A stretch of DNA of 64,000 nucleotides from Lentzea kentuckyensis (GCF_002150765.1 NZ_MUYM01000050.1:1-64000); one strand, 5' to 3'; positions 51,807-60,425 are shown, counted from the stretch's first letter. Numbers and translations are program-made. The notes: generated from the sequence alone by a model not told the origin.

Positions 51807-53489
51807 GTGAGCGGTCTGCGCACGTTCACACTGACTGTGTTGGGGACCACTGACCTGCACGGCAATCTCTTCAACTGGGACTACTACCTCGATCGCGAGT
51901 TCGACGACTTCGCGCACAACGACGTCGGGCTCGCGAAGATCTCGACGTTGGTCAACGAGGTACGTGCTGCCGTGGGGCGCCATCGGACGTTGCTGCTCGA
52001 CGCCGGTGACACCATCCAGGGCACACCGCTCGCCTACTACTACGCGAAGGTCGAGCCGATCACGCGTACGCACGTGCACCCGATGGCGGCCGCCATGAAC
52101 GCCATCGGGTACACGGCGGCGGCGTTGGGCAACCACGAGTTCAACTACGGGTTGGACGTGCTGCGGATGTTCGAGCGGCAGCTGGAGTTCCCGCTGCTCG
52201 CGGCCAACGCGCTGGACGTGTCCACCGGTCAACCGGCGTTCCCGCCGTACGTGATCCACACGGTGTGGCGGACGGACGGGCCGCCGTTGCGGGTCGGGAT
52301 CCTCGGGCTGACCAACCCCGGCATCGCGGTGTGGGACCGCGCTCACGTCGAGGGCGTGCTGACGTTCCCCGGTCTGGTGGAGCAGGCGCTGCACTGGGTG
52401 CCGGAGGTGCGGTCGAAGTCCGACCTGGTGATCGTGGCGGCGCATTCCGGGGCCGATCTGTCGTCGTCGCTGGGCGACCAGGTGCCGTTCCCGGAGAACT
52501 GCGCCGAGCTCGTGGCCGAGACGGTGCCGGGGATCGACGCCGTGCTGGTCGGGCACGCGCACGTGGAGATCCCGGAGCGGTTCGTCACGAACAAGGTCAC
52601 CGGACGGCCGGTGCTGCTGACCGAGCCGCTGTACTGGGGCAAGCGCCTGTCGCTGATGGAGTTCGACCTGCGGCACAACGGCCGCTGGGAACTCGTCGGG
52701 GCGCGGTCGTCGGTGCTGTCCACCGCGTCGGTCGAGGAGGATCCGCGGATCGTGCGACTGCTGCGGCACGACCACGAGAAGGTCGTCTCCTATGTGAACG
52801 CGCACATCGGCACGTGCTCCGCGGCCATGTCGGCCGCCCGGTCGCGGTTCGAGGACACGCCCGCGCTGCGGTTCATCAACCACGTGCAGGCGCTGGAGGT
52901 CGCGAACTCCACGTCGTTGCCCGTGGTGTCGCTGTGTGCGCCGTTCAACCGCGCGGCGGCGATTCCGTCCGGCGAGGTGTCCATCCGGGACGTCGCCGGG
53001 CTCTACATCTTCGACAACACGTTGGTGGGCGTGCGGCTGACCGGGGCGCAGCTGCGGGACTTCCTGGAGGAGTCGGCGCGGTACTTCCTCCAGGTCGGTG
53101 GTCCAGGACCGTTCACGGCCGACGAGATCTCCGCGGACGTGCCGGACTACAACTTCGACATCGCGTACGGGTTGTCCGCGCCGTTGACGTACGACATCGA
53201 CATCTCGCAGCCGGTCGGGTCGCGGATCGTGGGGCTGGCCTACGACGGGGTGCCGGTCGCGGATGGGTTCGAGTTCGCGGTGGCCGTGAACAACTACCGG
53301 CAGGCGGGTGGCGGCGACTTCCCGCACATCGCGTCCGCGCCCGTGCTGCACAACCAGCGGCAGGAGATCCGGCAGTTGCTGATCGACTGGGTCAAGGCCG
53401 CGGGCGTGCTCGACCCCGCTGACTTCGCCGGTTCGGACTGGCGCCTGGTGGCTGGCGGCATACCAGTGGTGGTCTCCACCAACGGGTGA
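51807..53489 (+). CDS. 5'-nucleotidase/2',3'-cyclic phosphodiesterase family protein
   Basis: A 560-residue metallophosphoesterase of the UshA/CpdB type. The metal motifs are TTDLHGN (D-x-H), LLDAGDTIQGTPLA, GNHEFNYGLDVL, VAAHSGAD and VGHAHVEI. The C-terminal substrate domain includes NSTSLPVVSLCAPFN and VAVNNYRQAGGGDFP. There is no signal peptide with GTG 51807 or with upstream starts, which is unusual because relatives are exported. The frame upstream to 51756 is open but lies partly in the palindrome and lacks homologous sequence. The longer open frame on the other strand is a shadow. Confidence 0.87.
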   Translation: MSGLRTFTLTVLGTTDLHGNLFNWDYYLDREFDDFAHNDVGLAKISTLVNEVRAAVGRHRTLLLDAGDTIQGTPLAYYYAKVEPITRTHVHPMAAAMNAIGYTAAALGNHEFNYGLDVLRMFERQLEFPLLAANALDVSTGQPAFPPYVIHTVWRTDGPPLRVGILGLTNPGIAVWDRAHVEGVLTFPGLVEQALHWVPEVRSKSDLVIVAAHSGADLSSSLGDQVPFPENCAELVAETVPGIDAVLVGHAHVEIPERFVTNKVTGRPVLLTEPLYWGKRLSLMEFDLRHNGRWELVGARSSVLSTASVEEDPRIVRLLRHDHEKVVSYVNAHIGTCSAAMSAARSRFEDTPALRFINHVQALEVANSTSLPVVSLCAPFNRAAAIPSGEVSIRDVAGLYIFDNTLVGVRLTGAQLRDFLEESARYFLQVGGPGPFTADEISADVPDYNFDIAYGLSAPLTYDIDISQPVGSRIVGLAYDGVPVADGFEFAVAVNNYRQAGGGDFPHIASAPVLHNQRQEIRQLLIDWVKAAGVLDPADFAGSDWRLVAGGIPVVVSTNG

Positions 53490-53563
53490 ATTTGGGCGTG
53501 TTGTCCAGGGAGTTCCGCGGCAGGCGGTGGCACGCGATCGCCCGAATGAGATAGGCCAAGCGC

Positions 53564-54019
53564 GTGCAGTTGCCGCAACGCGTCTTCGTCGGCGCTCTCA
53601 TCGTGCCCGCGTTGCTCGCCACGGTGGGTGTCGCGGCCCATCCCGCGCCGGACGTGACGCCCGGCCACCTGGTGTTCGCCGTGCGGTCGTCCGAGATCGT
53701 GCTGGCCGGCACCGCCGCGTCCGCTCGTGAACGGCAGGACCTGGTCGACGCCGTCCGCGCGCTGACCGCCGCCCACCGGATCACCGACATGATCACCCCG
53801 AACGCGGGCGAGCGCATGCCGGTCAGCGCGGCCGCGGCGGCGGGCTTGCTGGCGGCGGTGCTCGACCAGGACGTCACCGACTTCACCGGCGTGGTCGACA
53901 AAGGACACCTGACCGCGTCGGCCCGCGTGGCGGACCCGGACCGCGCGGGCGCCCTGAGCGACGCCCTGCGCGCCGCCGTCCCCGGCCTGCGCGTCGACGA
54001 GGACTTCACTTCGGACTAG
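53564..54019 (+). CDS. Hypothetical exported protein before the sunset-domain gene
   Basis: A 151-residue protein with an N-terminal signal-like helix (RVFVGALIVPALLATVGVAAH) and an alpha/beta domain (GHLVFAVRSSEIVLAGTAASARERQDLVDAVRALTA), which has the rhythm of a BON domain as in mycobacterial ArfA/OmpATb. The next gene is an ArfC-like sunset-domain protein 10 nt downstream. The link to ArfA rests on this context and on weak pattern matching, so it is a hypothesis. GTG 53564 is the start. Confidence 0.6.
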   Translation: MQLPQRVFVGALIVPALLATVGVAAHPAPDVTPGHLVFAVRSSEIVLAGTAASARERQDLVDAVRALTAAHRITDMITPNAGERMPVSAAAAAGLLAAVLDQDVTDFTGVVDKGHLTASARVADPDRAGALSDALRAAVPGLRVDEDFTSD

Positions 54020-54029
54020 GAGCTGTTCG

Positions 54030-54341
54030 TTGTTCGGGTTCTTCTTCCAGATGTTCCTGCTGTGCGCGGGCGCCTTCCTCGCCGGCGTGCTGCTGACCTG
54101 GCTGACCATGCGCACGCGGGGAGCGGAGGCCCCGGCAGAGGCCCGCCTGTCGATCATGGAGGAGCCGCCGGCGGTGGTGCCCGCGATCAAGGCGAACTCG
54201 CGCACGATGATGTACCACACGCCTGAATCGCCCTACTACAAGCGGATGAAGGGCGACGCGTTCTTCCACTCACCGGAGGACGCGCGCCGAGCCGGCTACA
54301 CGATGTGGACGCCTCGACCGCGCGTGCCGGCGGTTCCCTAA
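54030..54341 (+). CDS. ArfC-like membrane protein with sunset domain
   Basis: A 103-residue protein with one membrane helix (FQMFLLCAGAFLAGVLLTWLTM, about 6-27) and a C-terminal sunset domain: IKANSRTMMYHTPESPYYKRMKGDAFFHSPEDARRAGYTMW. Such proteins are found beside ArfA-type channel genes in actinobacteria. TTG 54030 has GGAG 7 nt upstream (54019-54022). The 3' end overlaps the following fragment by 37 nt. The precise role is unproved. Confidence 0.75.
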   Translation: MFGFFFQMFLLCAGAFLAGVLLTWLTMRTRGAEAPAEARLSIMEEPPAVVPAIKANSRTMMYHTPESPYYKRMKGDAFFHSPEDARRAGYTMWTPRPRVPAVP

Positions 54342-54538
54342 AACCTCTCCGCCCCGGCGACGCGATGGCCGCCGTGCGCGATGCACTGCGCTCCCACGGC
54401 GTGTCCGACGCGGCGGTTGAACGCTCCCAACTCGGCCTGCGCAGCTCGTGGACCTACGGCTCGGAGCGCCAGTTCCCCGGCTACGAGCGCGAGGCGACGT
54501 TCGCAATGGAGTCCACGTGGTGGTGTCGGCGGCGGTGA
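54305..54538 (+). pseudogene. Fragment resembling a SIMPL (DUF541) domain
   Basis: A 77-residue frame (GTG 54305) with VRDALRSHGVSDAAVERSQLGLRSSWTYGSERQFPGYEREATF, which has the rhythm of the SIMPL family (A-x-L-x-x-x-G-V, then S-x-L-x-L, then G-Y-x-A-x-x-F). It then stops at WWCRRR. The rest of a SIMPL protein (about 120 residues) is missing, and the +1 frame continues briefly as VVVSAAVILGFSIN. It overlaps the ArfC-like gene by 37 nt. It may be a decayed gene or spurious. Confidence 0.35.
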
Positions 54539-54553
54539 TCCTGGGGTTCTCGA

Positions 54554-54808
54554 TCAACCGCGAGTGAGTTCGGTCGCGGTGCGGAGCCAGGCGTCGAGCT
54601 TCAGGTAGTCGGCGTCGGTCAGCCCGTGCCGTGGGTCGTTCGCGTCGTCCATCCACGTCGTGGCCCAGATCAGCTCGCACGGCAGAGCGGCCAGCCACGG
54701 GCCGTGCATCGGGTCGAGGCGGGAGAGGCCTGGAGTGCCGGCAACGCCGTCTCCGAAGGGGAGGAGCGGGCCGTCGACGTCGAGGAAGAGGAGGGGGAGC
54801 CCGGCCAT
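54554..54808 (-). pseudogene. HAD-like protein with internal deletion
   Basis: An 84-residue product starting at ATG 54808. The N-terminus GLPLLFLDVDGPLLPFGD is HAD motif I (DxDG), and LPCELIWATTWMDDAN matches the second conserved block of a Streptomyces-type HAD family. It then jumps directly to DPRHGLTDADYLKLDAWLR, the usual C-terminus. About 60 residues, including motif III, appear to be missing, and the region between motifs I and II is short. It is probably inactive unless an undescribed short form exists. Confidence 0.6.
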
Positions 54809-54845
54809 GGCGGGCACGGTAGGCGGCGTCTCGTAGGCTCGGCGA

Positions 54846-55340
54846 GTGATTTCCGATGTGATCAAGCCCGGGCTGGACGTGCTCTTCTGCGGCATCAACC
54901 CCGGCCTCGTGTCGGAGGCGACCGGGCACCACTTCGCGCGGCCCGGAAACCGGTTCTGGCCCGCACTGCATTTGTCCGGTTTCACGCCTCGGCTGTTCGC
55001 GCCGGCCGAGCAGGAGGAGTTGCTCGGGCTCGGGCTGGGCATCACGAACGTCGTCGCGCGGCCCAGTGCCAAGGCCGATGAATTAACAATTGACGAACTC
55101 AAGGCCGGTGGCGTCGAGCTGGCCGAAAAGGTCGCGCGGTATTCACCGAAGGTTCTCGCGGTGCTCGGGGTGACGGTGTACCGGGCGGCGTTCGGCCGCA
55201 AGAAAGCGCAGGTCGGGCCACAGGAGGAGCTGGTGGGTGGGGCGCGGGTGTGGTTGCTGCCCAATCCGAGCGGGTTGAACGCGCACTGGCAGCTTCCGGC
55301 GTTGGCCGAGGAGTTCGCGCGACTCAGGGCAACTCTCTGA
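54846..55340 (+). CDS. mug: G/U mismatch-specific uracil-DNA glycosylase (Mug)
   Basis: Mug removes U or T from G:U/T mispairs. The 164-residue product is normal length and has motif 1 CGINPGLVSEATGHHFARPGNRFW and motif 2 LLPNPSGLNAHW. It is divergent from the truncated HAD gene. The start, ATG 54846 or GTG nearby, gives MISDVIKPGLDVLFCGINPG. It may protect the GC-rich genome from cytosine deamination. Confidence 0.92.
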   Translation: MISDVIKPGLDVLFCGINPGLVSEATGHHFARPGNRFWPALHLSGFTPRLFAPAEQEELLGLGLGITNVVARPSAKADELTIDELKAGGVELAEKVARYSPKVLAVLGVTVYRAAFGRKKAQVGPQEELVGGARVWLLPNPSGLNAHWQLPALAEEFARLRATL

Positions 55341-55364
55341 AACGGAACAAAAGTTCACATTTAT

Positions 55365-55381
55365 GCCCACTGAAAGTGGGC
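55365..55381 (+). terminator. Short hairpin after mug
   Basis: GCCCACT (55365-55371) and AGTGGGC (55375-55381) form a 7-bp stem around GAA, 25 nt after the mug stop. No T run follows. It may be a weak terminator. Confidence 0.35.
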
Positions 55382-55531
55382 TGGACGGAACCAAGTCTGG
55401 TCTACTTGCATCCGGAACTGCGTCCGTTCGAGTGCATTCACCCGGAAGTGGAACCTGGTCACGTCGGACTGCGTCAGAATTTGGCGATTCCGCGTATTAC
55501 TTGGTGAATCTTCAACACTGGTGGGGGCACA

Positions 55532-58360
55532 GTGGAGATCAGGATTCTCGGGCCGGTCGAGCCGTCGGTACCGCCGAAGCCCGCGCAGATCCTAGCTGTT
55601 CTGGCGGTCGAATGCGGGAAGATCGTGCCCGTCGAGCGCCTCATCGATCTGATCTGGGGTGAGGAGCCGCCGCCGCAGGCGCGCAAGTCGCTGCAGGTGC
55701 ACATCTCGAGTCTGCGGCGGGCTGGGCTGCCGGTCGAGCACCGGGCGGCGGGGTACGTGCTCAACGCCGAACCCGAGAGCGTCGACCTGCACCTGTTCCG
55801 CAAGCTGGTGGCGAAGGCGGGCGACGAGACCGACCTCAGGGTCAAGGCCGAGGCGCTCAACAACGCGTTGCAGCTCTGGCGGGGTGCGCCGGCGGTGTTC
55901 GCGCAGACGCTGGACGTGCAACGGCTCGCCGCGGCCGAGCAGCTGGTCGACGTCGAGCTCGCGCTGGGCCGGCACGCCGAGCTGATCGAGAAGGTCGGCA
56001 CGTTCGTCGCCGAGTACCCGCTCGCCGAACGGCTGCGGGGTCAGCTCATGACCGCGCTCGCCAGGGCGGGGCGTCGCGCGGACGCCATGCGGGTGTTCCG
56101 GGAGACGCGCAAGGTGCTCGTCGACGAACTGGGCGTCGAGCCGGGCGAGCAGCTCCAGCAGCTCTACCGGGACGTTCTGGAGGGCGCGCGGGACAGCCGG
56201 CGCAACTACCTGCCACGCGACGCGGGCGACTTCACCGGGCGGGACCGGGAGCTGAGCCGGCTGCTGGACGGCGACGGCGGCGTCTGGTGGATCGAGGGAC
56301 CGGCGGGCGTGGGCAAGTCGGCGCTGGCGGTGCACGCGGCGCACCGGCTGGCCGAGCGGTATCCGGACGGGCAGCTGTTCGTGGATCTGCACTCGCCGTC
56401 CGGGGCGCTGGACGCGTTGCTGCGGGCCATGGACGTGCCGAGCGAACGGATTCCGGAGTCGGCCGAGGAACGCGCGGCGCTCTGGCGGGCGACGGTCGGC
56501 GGGCGGCGCGTGGTGATCGTGCTGGACGGCGTCACGAGCGTGTCGCAGGTCAGGCCGCTGCTGCCGGGTAGTCCGGGGTGCCTGACGCTGATCACCAGCC
56601 GCAGCCGGTTGTGCGGGCTGGAGGGCGTGCGCCGCATCCCGCTCGACGTGCTGAGCAGCGACGAGGCCGTCACGCTGCTCAAGCGCATCCTCGGCGACGA
56701 CCGGGTGTCCGACGAACCCGACCAGGCCAACGAGGTCGCGCGGCTGTGCGGGTATCTGCCGCTCGCGGTGCGGATCACCGGCGCGCGGCTGGCCGGGCGG
56801 GCGCACTGGCCGGTGTCCAAGCTGGTGCGCCGCCTCTCCGACGAGCGGTCGAGGCTCGACGAGCTGGTCGCGGACGACCTCGCCGTGCGGTCCAGCCTGG
56901 AGCTGACGTACCGGGCGCTCGACGAGAACGTGCGCAGTGCCTACCGGATCTTCGGGTTCCTCGGGCTGCCCGAGGTGCCCAGCTTCCTGTGGGCGCACCT
57001 GCTCGACGAGGACGTGCTCGACCAGCTCGTCGACGCCCGGCTGCTCGACGTCATCGGCAGCGCGCGGTACCGGATGCACGAACTGGTACGCCTGCACGCC
57101 CGTGAGCTCGCCGAAGCCGAAGACCCGCAAGAGGAACGCGAGGACATGGTGCGAAGGGCCGTGGTCGCGGCTCTGTCCACTGTGGATGGACTGACCGAAC
57201 AGCTCTTCCTCGCCGTGCCGCGGATGCAGGACTCGCTCGGCGTGGTCACGCCGGGAGCACGTCCCACGGACAAGGACGCCTGGTTCGCCCGCGAGGAGTC
57301 ACTGCTGACCAGACTCGTGGAACGCGCCGCGGAACTCGGGCTCGCGGAGATCGCGTCGCAGCTCGCCGAGGTGCTCGTGTTCGCCTGGTTCGGGCTCCGC
57401 AACCGGTACGAGGCCTGGGAACGAACACACACAGCGGCGCTGGAAGCCGTGTGGAGGACCGGGAACGTGCGGCTCGAAGCGGTCCTGCGCTGCAGCCTCG
57501 GGCAGATGCACTACAAGCGCGACAACCTGGTCGAGGCGCGGTCGTGGTTCGACACCGCGCAGACGTTGTTCGTGAACCTGGGCGACAAGCACGGCGAGGC
57601 CGTCGCGATGAACGGCATCGGCATGGTGTGCCGCGATCTCGGCGAGTACCCGTGCGCGCTGGAGGCCCTCGGCAGGGCCCGCGAGCTGCTGGAGTCGCAG
57701 GACCCGGAAGGCCTCGCGCACGCGCTTTACGGAATCGGCTCCATCAAACGAGAACTCGGCGACGACCAGGGTGCGTTCGACACGTTGAGACACGCGGAAT
57801 CGGTCTACCGTCAGGCGAAGAGCAGACGGGGTGAGGCGTTGGCGGCCCGCGGGATCGGGCTCGTGCACCGCGCTCGCGGCGAGCTGGACCTGGCCGAGGA
57901 GCACATCGTGCGTGCCTACGAGATGGTGGCGGGCACCGGCGACGAACTGCTCGGCTGCTACACTGCCCAGGCGTGGGCGAAGGTGTTGCTGCGCAAGGGT
58001 TTGCTCGACCCGGCCGAGGAGCTGCTGCACACCGCGCTGAACGGCTGCCGCGACGTCGGTGACCGGTTCGGCGAGGCGCTCGTCCGCCGCACGCTGGGGG
58101 AGTGGCGGCTCGCGGCCGGCGACCACACCGGTGCGCGGGTCGTGCTGACCGAGGTGCTGTCCACCTGGAACGACCTCGGCCTGCCGTTGTGGCGGGCACG
58201 GACCCTCAGAGACCTCGGAGCGGTCCACGCCTGCCTGGGGGACATGGCAGGCGCGGACCGCCTTTGGGACGAGGCCGCCGGGCTGTTCGCGCGACTGGGC
58301 ACCCGTGAACGGGGGGAGGTGCGCCAGTGGCCAGCTCAATGGGGCCTCGCGATCAGCTGA
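55532..58360 (+). CDS. AfsR-like SARP transcriptional regulator with NB-ARC and TPR domains
   Basis: A 942-residue pathway or global regulator. The N-terminal SARP winged helix (MEIRILGPVEPSVPPKPAQILAVLAV and DLIWGEEPPPQARKSLQVHISSLRR) is followed by a BTAD helical domain (about 90-230). A P-loop ATPase has IEGPAGVGKSALAV near residue 255. The C-terminal half is TPR-like (AVAMNGIGMVCRDLGEYPCAL and ALAARGIGLVHRARGELDLAEEH). AfsR homologues are phosphorylated and ATP-dependent, and bind 11-bp direct repeats. Such repeats occur near 58969. GTG 55532 follows GGTGGGGG. The convergent NlpC/P60 gene ends 3 nt away. Confidence 0.92.
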   Translation: MEIRILGPVEPSVPPKPAQILAVLAVECGKIVPVERLIDLIWGEEPPPQARKSLQVHISSLRRAGLPVEHRAAGYVLNAEPESVDLHLFRKLVAKAGDETDLRVKAEALNNALQLWRGAPAVFAQTLDVQRLAAAEQLVDVELALGRHAELIEKVGTFVAEYPLAERLRGQLMTALARAGRRADAMRVFRETRKVLVDELGVEPGEQLQQLYRDVLEGARDSRRNYLPRDAGDFTGRDRELSRLLDGDGGVWWIEGPAGVGKSALAVHAAHRLAERYPDGQLFVDLHSPSGALDALLRAMDVPSERIPESAEERAALWRATVGGRRVVIVLDGVTSVSQVRPLLPGSPGCLTLITSRSRLCGLEGVRRIPLDVLSSDEAVTLLKRILGDDRVSDEPDQANEVARLCGYLPLAVRITGARLAGRAHWPVSKLVRRLSDERSRLDELVADDLAVRSSLELTYRALDENVRSAYRIFGFLGLPEVPSFLWAHLLDEDVLDQLVDARLLDVIGSARYRMHELVRLHARELAEAEDPQEEREDMVRRAVVAALSTVDGLTEQLFLAVPRMQDSLGVVTPGARPTDKDAWFAREESLLTRLVERAAELGLAEIASQLAEVLVFAWFGLRNRYEAWERTHTAALEAVWRTGNVRLEAVLRCSLGQMHYKRDNLVEARSWFDTAQTLFVNLGDKHGEAVAMNGIGMVCRDLGEYPCALEALGRARELLESQDPEGLAHALYGIGSIKRELGDDQGAFDTLRHAESVYRQAKSRRGEALAARGIGLVHRARGELDLAEEHIVRAYEMVAGTGDELLGCYTAQAWAKVLLRKGLLDPAEELLHTALNGCRDVGDRFGEALVRRTLGEWRLAAGDHTGARVVLTEVLSTWNDLGLPLWRARTLRDLGAVHACLGDMAGADRLWDEAAGLFARLGTRERGEVRQWPAQWGLAIS

Positions 58361-58363
58361 TGA

Positions 58364-58915
58364 TCAGTCGCGGATCTTCTTGTACTCCCACGGCGCGTAG
58401 CCGCCGTCCTTCAGCGCCTCGATCGAGATGGTCTCGTGGTCCATGTCGTCGCGGGTGTTGCCCTCCTCGTAGATCCACACGGAGGTGTGGGCCGAGTTCG
58501 CCCACTTCTCGAACAGCTTCACGTGGCCGTTGCGCAGGATCATGTCGCCCGGCTCGAGGCTCGTCCACGAGATCCGCGTGGCGACCTCGTCCAAAGTGGA
58601 CGTGGTGCGGCTCGAGGTGAGCTTCCACGCCATCGAGACGAAGCCGGAGCAGTCCTGGCGGTACTTCTTGCCGTGGTTGACGTCCCACGCGTAGGCGCTC
58701 TGCGAGTACGGAACCCTGCGGTTCCACCAGTCCTTGGCCCGGCTGATGACCTCGGACCGCTTGATGGTGCCGCCGTACCCGGCGGCCGCCTGCTCCTGCG
58801 AGATGGGCGTCTCCTGCTCGGCGGGACCCTCGGGCATCGCGTTGGCGATGCCGCTGAGGCCGGACAGCAGTCCGAGCGAGAGTGCGGTCGCCGCGACGGC
58901 GTGGCGGATGCGCAT
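58364..58915 (-). CDS. Secreted NlpC/P60-like peptidase
   Basis: A 183-residue exported protein. The signal peptide is MRIRHAVAATALSLGLLSGLSGIANA. The core AKDWWNRRVPYSQSAYAWDVNHGKKYRQDCSGFVSMAWKL places the catalytic Cys in DCSGFV, and the His is in ILRNGHVKLFEKW. It may cleave peptidoglycan cross-links or act as a toxin-like amidase, which is typical for small actinobacterial NlpC/P60 proteins. CGGAG lies 8 nt upstream of ATG 58915. It is convergent with the SARP gene and divergent from the next secreted protein. Confidence 0.85.
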   Translation of the reverse strand: MRIRHAVAATALSLGLLSGLSGIANAMPEGPAEQETPISQEQAAAGYGGTIKRSEVISRAKDWWNRRVPYSQSAYAWDVNHGKKYRQDCSGFVSMAWKLTSSRTTSTLDEVATRISWTSLEPGDMILRNGHVKLFEKWANSAHTSVWIYEEGNTRDDMDHETISIEALKDGGYAPWEYKKIRD

Positions 58916-58968
58916 CGTTGTTGCTCCGATCGACTTGATGTTGACGACCGGGACTGTCCACGGAGGCG

Positions 58969-58990
58969 CCAAAGATCGGCCAAAGGTCGA
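58969..58990. promoter_or_regulatory. Tandem 11-bp direct repeats, SARP-type operator candidate
   Basis: CCAAAGATCGG and CCAAAGGTCGA are consecutive 11-bp units (58969-58979, 58980-58990), giving heptamers CCAAAGA/CCAAAGG spaced by 4 nt. SARP proteins typically bind heptamer repeats with 11-bp period. They are in the 144-bp gap between two divergent secreted proteins next to an AfsR-like gene. Confidence 0.45.
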
Positions 58991-59059
58991 TTTAGGCGTC
59001 TCTTTACCGCTCGTTCCTACCTTCTGCCGCACCTTGCTTTGGGCATAAGGAGAGAGAGC

Positions 59060-59527
59060 ATGTTCGTTCGCACGATCGCAGCCGTGATCGCGATGTTCGC
59101 CGCTCTGCTGATGGGCGCGTCCATCGCCTCGGCGGCCCCGGCCAAGTACACCCACGCGCAGGCGACCGCGCAGTTGCGCGCCGCCGGCATCGCCTGGGAC
59201 TCGAGTGGCAACTGCAGCGACCGCAACCGTTCGAACTGCACCTCGTTCGAGCAGATCAACCAGACGACCATCGCGGGTGCGAAGACGTTCAAGCGGGCGT
59301 CGGGCTGCGCGCTGACCATCACCGGCGGCACCGAGACCGGCCACGCGTCGGGCACCTACTCGCACTGGAACGGGTACAAGGTCGACTACCGGCTGTCGAG
59401 CTGCGTCACCAACTACATCACCGGGACCTTCACGTCCATCGGTGGCAACAAGTGGAAGTCGGCCGCTGGCAACATCTACTACCGCGAGTCGAACCACTGG
59501 GACGTCACCTACCACAGCGCCGGCTGA
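59060..59527 (+). CDS. Secreted M15-like protein (probable zinc peptidase)
   Basis: A 155-residue exported protein starting ATG 59060, with AAGGAG at 59047-59052. The signal peptide (VRTIAAVIAMFAALLMGASIASA) precedes a domain with CSDRNRSNCTSFEQI, TITGGTETGHASGTYSHWNGYKVDYRLSSC and YYRESNHWDVTYHSAG. SHWNGYKVD matches the M15 zinc motif HxxGxAxD apart from Lys for Ala, and ESNHWD could give the third ligand. Several Cys suggest disulfides. It could cleave D-Ala-D-Ala or similar bonds. The family assignment needs a profile search. Confidence 0.65.
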   Translation: MFVRTIAAVIAMFAALLMGASIASAAPAKYTHAQATAQLRAAGIAWDSSGNCSDRNRSNCTSFEQINQTTIAGAKTFKRASGCALTITGGTETGHASGTYSHWNGYKVDYRLSSCVTNYITGTFTSIGGNKWKSAAGNIYYRESNHWDVTYHSAG

Positions 59528-59591
59528 ACCAACGCTGTTGCTGAACCGCGGTGCTTGCTGAATGAAGGCCGGGGCCGGTAGTAGTTGTCGG

Positions 59592-60350
59592 GTGACCACA
59601 CTCGGCGCTGTCTACCGGCCCCAGCTTCCGCCTGAGAACCTGCGTTCCGTCGTCCTCGCCGCCGAGGAGTCCGGTGTGGACTCGTTGTGGCTGTGGGAGG
59701 ACTGCTTCCTGGAGAGCGGTATCGCGGCCGCTTCCGCCGCGCTGGCCTGGACTTCCCGGCTGAAGGTCGGCGTCGGGCTGCTGCCGGTGCCGTTGCGCAA
59801 CGTCGCGCTGACCGCGATGGAGGCCGCGACGCTGGACCGGTTGTTCCCCGGACGCGTGACGATCGGCGTCGGGCACGGACTGCAGTCGTGGATGGGACAG
59901 GTCGGCGCACGGGTGTCGTCGCCGCTGACCCTGCTGCGCGAGTACACGGACGCGCTGCGCGCCCTGCTCGCGGGCGAACGGGTGACGTGCTCCGGCAGGT
60001 ACGTGTCGCTCACCGAGGTCGCGCTGGACTGGCCGCCACCCGCGCCGATGCCGATCTACGTGGGCGGACTCGGCCCGAAGACCCTCGACCTCGCCGGCGA
60101 GGTCGGCGACGGCACGATCCTGGATGCCTCCGCCGACGTCGCGCGGGTGCGGGAGACGCGGGCGACCCGCGAGCACCCGATCGTCGTCTACGTCGAGACG
60201 GACTCGCGCGACCGTGCGTTCGTCACGGACCTGGTGTCGTCGGTGGCCGCGGCGGGCGCCACCAGCGTGATCTTGCAGCAGTCCGCCACGAGCGAGGACC
60301 CCGAAGGATTCGTTCGTTTCGTGGGATCACTCGATGGAGTGAGTGCATAG
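59592..60350 (+). CDS. LLM class flavin-dependent oxidoreductase
   Basis: A 252-residue luciferase-like monooxygenase family protein. Cues are GVDSLWLWEDCFLESGI, AAASAALAWTSRLKVGVGLLPVPLRN, FPGRVTIGVGHGLQSWMGQVG and PMPIYVGGLGPKTLDLAGEVGDG. The start at GTG 59592 (VTTLGAVYRPQLPPENL) is chosen over ATG 59562 because it matches the conserved start. It is short for the family, lacking some C-terminal helices. F420 or FMN use cannot be decided. No strong RBS is present, so the mRNA may be leaderless. Confidence 0.82.
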   Translation: MTTLGAVYRPQLPPENLRSVVLAAEESGVDSLWLWEDCFLESGIAAASAALAWTSRLKVGVGLLPVPLRNVALTAMEAATLDRLFPGRVTIGVGHGLQSWMGQVGARVSSPLTLLREYTDALRALLAGERVTCSGRYVSLTEVALDWPPPAPMPIYVGGLGPKTLDLAGEVGDGTILDASADVARVRETRATREHPIVVYVETDSRDRAFVTDLVSSVAAAGATSVILQQSATSEDPEGFVRFVGSLDGVSA

Positions 60351-60425
60351 CGCGAGAGATAACGGCGGATACCTCCTTGCGATGGAACGGGCATGGGCCT
60401 TTCGTCGCTGTTCGGGGAGGTAAGC

